Source of the DNA: Lyophyllum atratum
Taxonomy: Eukaryota; Basidiomycota; Agaricomycetes; Agaricales; Lyophyllaceae
Assembly: GCA_014905825.1 (NCBI GenBank)
Contig: JACGCN010000009.1
Span: 1,732,021 to 1,796,020 of the forward strand
Length of the DNA: 64,000 nt
Direction: 5' to 3'
A program made the translations under genes and the position numbers. The notes beneath the pieces are model-generated. The model did not search any database, was not told where the DNA came from, and saw only the letters and a list, made by a program, of their open reading frames with translations. Positions 58,202-64,000 of this stretch are shown in pieces. Positions within the stretch are counted from its first letter, which is position 1, and every line of letters starts with the position of its first letter.

Positions 58202-58604
58202 TGTAGAATAACACAGTTATGAGTAAACCTTAGTGTCAGACACGGTATGTGAAGACGACTCTATTAACCTGTAGAATAACACAGTTATGAGTAAACTACA
58301 GGATAGTCAGTAAGGTGAACGAAATTAGATGTAAGTAAAGAGACTAACCCTTAGTGTCAGACACGGTATGTGAAGACGACTAAGGGCTGTCCGTGTAGGT
58401 ACGTTGGTTATCTACTGAGTGAAAATTGTAAGATAGTAAAGACTAGCAAACAGTCGGCGGCACGACTGAATTGAAAGGAGTCTCGATGCACGGCATCGAG
58501 GCGTAAGTAATAAGCGGGATACTAAATATAGAGACCGTTAGACAAATAGAGAAATGATGCGGCACATATCTAAGTCGGGATTCTGGTAAGTCCAATCCCC
58601 AACA
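58202..58604 (-). repeat. 5' LTR of copia element
   Basis: 403 bp, same sequence as 53,350-53,752 as far as I can compare by eye. In the element's orientation it begins TGTTGGGGATTGG and ends TTATTCTACA. It should carry the element's promoter. Confidence 0.95.
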
Positions 58605-58609
58605 ATTCT
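58605..58609. repeat. Target-site duplication, right copy (ATTCT)
   Basis: Second copy of the pentamer at 53,345-53,349. Collapsing the two copies rejoins the LINE codons for EHILTECETPGQ without a frame change. Confidence 0.9.
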
Positions 58610-59093
58610 TACTGAATGTGAGACTCCAGGCCAGAAGGAGGTTTGGGAGGAGGCTGAACAACTGTGGGCTTGTAAGAGCTCTACGGACTGGCCTGCCCCT
58701 TCTTTAGGTTCGGTCCTGGGCGCCCCCCTCGCAGACTTCGGAGACGAGGGCGATGTTAAACTCACCGGTGACTCCCGACTATACCGCATCCTGATGGTGG
58801 ATTCCGCTTATCTAATCTGGAAGATAAGATGTGCGCGAGTATGCGAATTCGAGAACGTGCCGTTCTCGAGCATTGAGGTTCGCAACCGCTGGCGCAAGGC
58901 CATGAACGACAGACTCACACTGGAACGTCTCATGACGGACCGCAAGTTTGATCATAAGGCCTTGTCGAAAGACGTAGTACTAGATACATGGAAAGAGGTA
59001 CTACATGATAAAGAGAACCTCCCGGAAGATTGGACGGGAGTGGCCGTGGTTTTAGTGGGTATGGACCCGGCCCCACAGCTTGGAGTAGGATGA
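58610..59093 (+). CDS. LINE ORF2, 3' part (separated by copia insertion)
   Basis: Continues the LINE ORF2 frame after the copia element: the first visible residues are TECETPGQKEVWEEAEQLW, completing the Cys-x(11)-His-x(4)-Cys pattern that begins with CEHDGQLETMEH before the insertion. The tail contains YRILMVDSAYLIWKIRCARV, typical of the C-terminal region of Tad1-like ORF2 proteins, and a normal stop at 59,091-59,093. No stop or frameshift was seen, so the LINE was full-length in this region. Confidence 0.88.
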
Positions 59094-60039
59094 GTAGGGT
59101 GATGATGAAGTAGCTGTGAGGGTCGGGGGTCTTCGAGCCCCACACTCAGTGCGTAACGCATTTCCCCGGCGGTGGCTTTTGATCGTGTTTCGGATTACTC
59201 TTAGATGGGGTTGTAATTCCCTGTCGCAGCCAGCGGGCACGGTGGACGACGACTTGGGCGTTATCTTCCGTGCTGCCCTACCTATATTCTTCCTTCCCTG
59301 TGCCGCACAGGGAAGCACCCACCGCACCGCGCAGCGGTGCACCCTCCACGGCCTCGGGGAGGGGGAACCGTCTGCGGTTCCGCTTGCACCGCGGGGAACC
59401 GCGAAGAAATGAGCCCGCTAGACGTCGTTCTTTATGGCGACGACCTCCGTGCGAATCTTTCGTCTAAACGGCAAGCCGCGTTCTTTTTGGGTAGAGGCGT
59501 TTTAGGTGGGGGGTGTGGACTCTGCGAATGTGGTACCGGTCGGGTGGTCGGCCGCCGCCGTCATCGTCGTCGGCGACGTCGATTTTTTTCTTCTCAGTTT
59601 TGAGCTTCAAAGGTAACGGAGCGCAGGTAAGAGAGGTCGCTTATTGGTTCTGTGTTCGCAGTGGTGTGGTAGGCCACCGCCTCCGCCGTTGTCGACGGCG
59701 ACAACCATTTTTTTGTTTTCTGATTTTTAAAGGTCACTTATCGCAGGCAAGGGAGGTCGCTTGTTGGGTATGTGTTTGAGGTGGGTCGTCGTCGTCGTCG
59801 GCGGCGATGGGGACAGCCAATTTGTGAAATTTTCAGGTTTTGCGCAGGCGGTCAATGAGGCGGGTGCTGCGTGTGATGTGGACGGTCGACCATGTCGTCG
59901 ACAACAATGCCGGGGCAATTTGTGTAATTGTAAACTTCCGATTTGCGACTTGATTCAGCGCTTCGGTTGCACATGTTACAGTCGTCGGCGACGAGTACCG
60001 CAGAAACAATTTGATTTTGATATTTTTCTTTTGGCGGGC
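59094..60039. repeat. Degenerate short-period repeats rich in GTCGNCGAC
   Basis: After the LINE stop there is no gene. From about 59,525 three loosely similar units of 120-130 bp follow one another; each has a GTCG/CGAC-rich palindromic block, a T run and a gcgcaggcaa/gcgcaggtaa-type motif before aggtcgctt. Similar blocks recur within and around the 230-bp array further on. Confidence 0.5.
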
Positions 60040-60368
60040 AGCCGGTTTGCTTCGTGATCTGGAATGGGTCGTTCGTCTTACTAAGCATTTTGAATCTGGA
60101 ATGGGTCGTTCGTCTGACTAAGCATTTTGATCGGTCTTTTCAGCCAAGTATTTCGGCCCCCCCGTGCTCCGCACCCCCCAGCGCCTTGTCGTTGCTCCGT
60201 CTTGGGGGGGCCCTGCTGTTGTCGGCGTCGCCAACATCCACGGTGTCAATATCATTATCTCTGACTCCAACCGCAATTGGTAGCAGTCATTTCCTTCTCG
60301 CTCTGTGGCCAGGGGTCTCTTTATATTTTTCTGAAAATGTTGGCGTCGTTGTCGGCGACGGAGTCGGC

Positions 60369-61288
60369 GACAGCATTTTTGTTTTCGCGTGCATTTGATG
60401 CAATGACACTTCAGGATGCGCGCATTGCGATCTCATGACCCATTTTCATGTTTTGCGCCAGTGGTTTGGCGGGGAGGCAGTGGGTTTGCTTGTGATCTGG
60501 AATGGGTCGTTCGTCTTACTAAGCATTTTGATCGGTCTTTTCAGCCCAGTATTTCGGCCCCCCGTGCTCCGCACCCCCCAGCGCCTTGTCGTTGCTGCGA
60601 CAGCATTTTTGTTTTCGCGTGCATTTGATGCAAGGACACTTCAGGATGCGCGCATTGCGATCTCATGACCCATTTTCATGTTTTGCGCCAGTGGTTTGGC
60701 GGGGAGGCAGTGGGTTTGCTTGTGATCTGGAATGGGTCGTTCGTCTTACTAAGCATTTTGATCGGTCTTTTCAGCCCAGTATTTCGGCCCCCCGTGCTCC
60801 GCACCCCCCAGCGCCTTGTCGTTGCTGCGACAGCATTTTTGTTTTCGCGTGCATTTGATGCAAGGACACTTCAGGATGCGCGCATTGCGATCTCATGACC
60901 CATTTTCATGTTTTGCGCCAGTGGTTTGGCGGGGAGGCAGTGGGTTTGCTTGTGATCTGGAATGGGTCGTTCGTCTGACTAAGCATTTTGATCGGTCTTT
61001 TCAGCCAAGTATTTCGGCCCCCCGTGCTCCGCACCCCCCAGCGCCTTGTCGTTGCTGCGACAGCATTTTTATTTTCGCGTGCATTTGATGCAAGGACACT
61101 TCAGGATGCGCGCATTGCGATCTCATGACCCATTTTCATGTTTTGCGCCAGTGGTTTGGCGGGGAGGCAGTGGGTTTGCTTGTGATCTGGAATGGGTCGT
61201 TCGTCTGACTAAGCATTTTGATCGGTCTTTTCAGCCAAGTATTTCGGCCCCCCGTGCTCCGCACCCCCCAGCGCCTTGTCGTTGCTCC
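60369..61288. repeat. Tandem array, 230-bp unit, four copies plus partial copies
   Basis: Units start at 60,369, 60,599, 60,829 and 61,059 with gacagcatttttgttttcg (attttcg in the last) and differ at only a few positions. Partial units lie at about 60,040-60,195 and 61,459-61,650. A 173-bp spacer beginning ccgtcttggggggg is present on both sides (about 60,196 and 61,286), giving a higher-order period of about 1,090 bp. Each unit contains gatctggaatgggtcgttcg and a short open frame that repeats with the array; I do not regard these frames as genes. Confidence 0.95.
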
Positions 61289-61650
61289 GTCTTGGGGGGG
61301 ACCTGCTGTCGTCGGCGTCGCCAACATCCACGGTGTCAATATCATTATCTCTGACTCCAACCGCAATTGGTAGCAGTCATTTCCTTCTCGCTCTGTCGCC
61401 AGGGGTCTCTTTATATTTTTCTGAAAATGTTGGCGTCGTTGTCGGCGACGGTGTCGGCGACAGCATTTTTGTTTTCTTAGGGTTAGAGATGCAAGGACAC
61501 TTCAGGATGCGCGCATTGTGATCTCATGACCCATTTTCATGTTTTGCGCCAGTGGTTTGGCGGGGAGCCAGTGGGTTTGCTTCGTGATCTGGAATGGGTC
61601 GTTCGTCTGACTAAGCATTTTGATCGGTCTTTTCACCCCAGTATTTCCGC

Positions 61651-62029
61651 CGCGTTTGGGGCGCCTTTCGTCATCGGTGTCGGCGGCGATGGCGGCGCAC
61701 ATATTAACAATTTCTGATGCGAAACGTAATCGATAGCAGTCCGCTCTCTTTGCATGTCATCCCAATAGTACACAGTCTCCGCTCTTTCCCCTGAGGACAT
61801 GATGCAACAATGCAACCTGACAGGGTCGCGGTAGATGCCACGGACACATCACGGAGACAACACGTACATCAATGCCCGTCTCCAAAGAGTCCAGCTCATA
61901 TCAGGTAAGGCGTTTCCGTATATATTGTCTGCCATCAGGGTTCGCCGATCATATGCTGACTGCTATATATATGTATGGGGATGACCTGACAAACTGCTCC
62001 GCCATTTTCCAAATCGCTTCCCTCATCCC
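61651..62029. other. Intergenic between repeat array and F-box gene
   Basis: Tail of the last partial repeat (to about 61,720), then about 300 bp without recognisable features up to the F-box start codon. Confidence 0.5.
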
Positions 62030-63411
62030 ATGCAACCCACACTTCCCCCGGAGCTCATCCATGAAGTCGTACATCATTGCGAGCGTACCCAGTGGCGCGA
62101 GTTGAGGTTCGTCTCCCCAGCATTTAGACAGGTGGTGGACGCCGTATTCTATGACTCAGTGGAGTTGAACACGAAGGAATCGGAGTTCGACCCAAATGGG
62201 TGGCCGTTCGTAGAGAATAGAGAGCTGACACTGCTCTCGGTAAATCGTCACATCCCGCCCCTTGTGAGGAGAGCGAAGTTCAACGTCCCGGATGACCCGT
62301 CTCGGCTCATGGACCCGGCTGTCCGGCGCCTTGCAGCATTCTCGGGTGTCACCGAGGTCAGCATCATCGGCGAGGGCTGGGGTGCGTCATAGCAGAACCA
62401 TTCTTCAGGGAGCTGTTGAGGGCGGCGAATCTGGTGAGGGTGGACCTGGTCAACCTCGACATACCGCTGGATATTTTGCTTGGCTGTACACAGCTTAAGC
62501 ACCTGGCTCTCGACTTCGCCAGGGTAACAGAGGCAACGGAGCAGCCGGACGTTCATCAGCCATGGAGCGGCCTGGACGAGCTGTTCCTCTTCAATAGCCG
62601 GCCCACGATGGAACTGGAGAACGCGCTTAGGGTGGGGTCGGGCGTCAGGGAGTTGAGGACCTTAGGCTGTCCAGTAGGGGAGTGCAACCGTCTGGTCGAC
62701 ATCTTGAAGGGATCGCTGAGAAGCCTAGAGATCACAAAGCTGCATGAAGACGGTGAAGTACCCATCTCTTGTGTATTTGGTGCTTGGGCTGACTGTTCGA
62801 CTGTTCAAGCGTCGAGTCTGGAGATCAATGGGGCCACGCTCCTTGAGGATCTGCGCCTTGGTTTCGTGGATTCGCGTAGCTGGGAGAGCATCCCAGCCAT
62901 TCTTGAGGACATCGGTCGCCTTCCGGATTTGCGTAAGGTCGAGATAAGGGCCGGGCATGAGCACAATGCGACGGAGGAGGACCCGGAGGACCTGGAGGAC
63001 GCGGAGGACTCGGAGGACTCGGAGGACCCGAATCCGTGGCGAAGGGTCGACGATGTGATGTTCACCCACGAGAACGAACCGACTCTGAAGATCGTGGTAA
63101 TTGGCGAGCCGGAAACAGCTACGTACATCAAGAACCACATGCCACAACTCGATGGGCAGGGACGGCTTGAAGTCAGACGAGTGCAATACATTTTCAGGGT
63201 CGAGGATTATGTGAGACTTGTTGGATTGTGCTCGTCGACGGCATTTGACCAAGGTTCATGCAGGAAAATCACTTTCGGCCGTTCCGCCTTTGACGATGTC
63301 AGCGCCCTCATTCGCTTTCACTTACCCAACCACTTTCGTTTTTCTTGCGCTTCCGAGAGAAATTGTAACACGAGCTATGAATATATTTTATCACTGCGAA
63401 TAAACGGGTGA
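62030..63411 (+). pseudogene. F-box/leucine-rich-type protein, frameshifted
   Basis: The N-terminus MQPTLPPELIHEVVHHCE followed by LRFVSPAFRQVVDAVFYDSV is a typical mushroom F-box start (substrate receptor of SCF ubiquitin ligases). The first frame ends at a stop at 62,390-62,392, just after VTEVSIIGEGWG. The homologous continuation, AEPFFRELLRAANLVRVDLV, resumes in another frame a few bases later and runs to 63,411 with LRR-like leucine spacing. The shift is equivalent to two extra or one missing base near 62,385; no GT-AG intron fits. An (EDxEDx)n acidic run is at about 62,975-63,030. The family expands quickly in mushrooms and broken copies are common. Confidence 0.7.
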
Positions 63412-63466
63412 CAACCGATAAGGACCTTTGTGCTAGGAGTGAGAATTGGATGAGGAGGGACGGGTG

Positions 63467-63843
63467 GACGCCTTCAACCGAGCCAGATCCCTGGACTTGT
63501 TCCTGCAATTCAGTCACCGCAACATGTTGAACAACCGGTGCAGGGGACCCTGTCTAAGCGCTAGTCGCTAGTAGGCAAAAATTATAACCCTGGTTACGGC
63601 ACTGGATCGGACGCCGCAGGGGACCCTGTCTAAGCGCTAGTCGCTAGTAGGCAAAAATTATAACCCTGGTTACGGCACTGGATCGGACGCCGCAGGGGAC
63701 CCTGTCTAAGCGCTAGTCGCTAGTAGGCAAAAATTATAACCCTGGTTACAGCACTGGATCGGACGCCTTCAACGGAGCCCGATCCCTGGACTTGTTCCTG
63801 CAATTCAATCACGGCAACGTGTTGAAGAACCGGTGCAGGGGAC
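63467..63843. repeat. 82-bp direct repeats flanking the 76-bp array
   Basis: Sequence beginning gacgccttcaaccgagc at 63,467-63,547 recurs at 63,762-63,843 with several substitutions (for example acagtgtc-free, acatgttgaac versus acgtgttgaag). The two copies bracket the triple repeat, so the whole block may have grown by unequal exchange. Confidence 0.85.
63543..63770. repeat. Tandem repeat, 76-bp unit, three copies
   Basis: Units start at 63,543, 63,619 and 63,695 with ggggaccctgtctaagcgct and contain agtcgctagtaggcaaaaat. Copies 1 and 2 appear identical; copy 3 has one change (ttacag for ttacgg) before the end. Confidence 0.95.
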
Positions 63844-63965
63844 CCCTACTTCACCACTGCTATTCGTCGCGGACGAGCACTGATATAATCCGCGGGCAGT
63901 AGGAGACAGGAGACGGGTTCCCTGTTCGTCGTGGACGTCAGGCATGGTAGATGGCAGCAAGCAGG

Positions 63966-64000
63966 TCGTGATCTGGAAAGGGGAGTTTGTCTGACTAAGC
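63966..64000. repeat. Partial copy of array motif at window end
   Basis: The terminal sequence gtgatctggaaaggggagtt...gtctgactaagc matches the block gtgatctggaatgggtcgtt...gtctgactaagc of the 230-bp array with a few changes, and is cut off by the window end. Confidence 0.8.

Larger units (their letters stand above)
53350..58604 (-). mobile_element. Complete Ty1/copia LTR retrotransposon
   Basis: 5,255-bp element on the minus strand, nested in LINE ORF2. It has 403-bp LTRs beginning TG and ending CA that look identical by eye, a polypurine tract next to the 3' LTR, one long gag-pol frame without stops and a 5-bp target duplication. Domain order protease-integrase-RT-RNase H is the copia order. 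Everything needed for mobility appears present, so this is a young insertion. Confidence 0.95.
46801..59093 (+). mobile_element. Tad1-like non-LTR retrotransposon (LINE), interrupted by a copia element
   Basis: Two-ORF LINE: ORF1 with RNA-binding features (46,801-47,952) and ORF2 with apurinic endonuclease, reverse transcriptase and RNase H (48,401-53,349 joined to 58,610-59,093). Limits given are the coding limits; neither the 5' end nor a poly(A)-type 3' tail or target duplication could be recognised. Removing the inserted 5,255-bp copia element and one target copy restores a continuous ORF2, so the LINE was intact when it was hit. Confidence 0.9.
63412..64000. other. Gene-free, repeat-rich end of window
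   Basis: No gene recognised. Contains the 76-bp triple repeat, its flanking 82-bp direct repeats, and the start of another copy of the sequence found in the 230-bp array. Confidence 0.6.

Noticed and set aside
60416..61354. Repeated 77-102 codon frames in the 230-bp array
   Set aside because: They repeat only because the DNA repeats; unit length (230) is not a multiple of three and no frame is continuous through the array.
63543..63770. CRISPR-like array
   Set aside because: Units are contiguous 76-bp copies without variable spacers, in a eukaryotic genome.
1..64000. tRNA or rRNA genes
   Set aside because: I looked for T-loop (GGTTCRANNCC) and A/B-box pairs and for rRNA-like blocks; isolated GGTTCGA matches fall in coding sequence without a cloverleaf.

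Overview
The window looks like a gene-rich contig of an agaricomycete basidiomycete. Genes are split by many 34-65 nt GT-AG introns. The families are fungal: ATG4 with long tails, UBP14, Ssz1, HGDLKG-type TKL kinases, DUF6535 membrane proteins and a ULD-type ubiquitin-like protein. Two retrotransposon classes, Tad1-like LINE and Ty1/copia, are present. All gene models were read by hand from splice signals and reading-frame continuity; no database search was possible.

Layout: 1-2,815 (-) a two-kinase protein cut by the window edge. 4,458-7,874 (-) autophagy protease ATG4. 11,376-12,363 (+) a tandem-SH3 protein related to the linker of the kinase gene. 13,390-14,881 (+) a Rab7-like GTPase with a huge insertion. 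15,133-18,309 (-) deubiquitinase UBP14. 18,310-32,684 is a segmentally duplicated cluster: three DUF6535 membrane-protein genes (A, B, C; +), an intact gene D (-) that joins a helical STAND-type N-domain, a ubiquitin-like domain, a zinc ribbon and two Sin3-type PAH domains, a broken copy D' (-), and a stray copy of a UBP14 fragment. 33,073-35,296 (+) is the ribosome-associated Hsp70 Ssz1. 38,124-39,870 (+) is a secreted protein with an apparent one-base frameshift. 41,365-43,614 (+) is a cysteine-rich (Zn2Cys6-like) coiled-coil nuclear-type protein.

From about 46.8 kb the DNA is mostly mobile. A Tad1-like LINE (ORF1 gag-like; ORF2 EN-RT-RNase H) is interrupted near the 3' end of ORF2 by a complete Ty1/copia element on the opposite strand. 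That element has indistinguishable 403-bp LTRs and a 5-bp target duplication. Downstream are GTCGNCGAC-rich degenerate repeats, a 230-bp tandem array, a frameshifted F-box gene and a 76-bp triple repeat. The array's sequence reappears at the very end of the window.

The most interesting region is 18-33 kb. DUF6535 gene A with D', and C with D, are the same tail-to-tail pair in two states of preservation. Gene D has a domain combination I do not recognise as described. The DUF6535 genes are mosaics: A resembles B at the 5' end and C at the 3' end.
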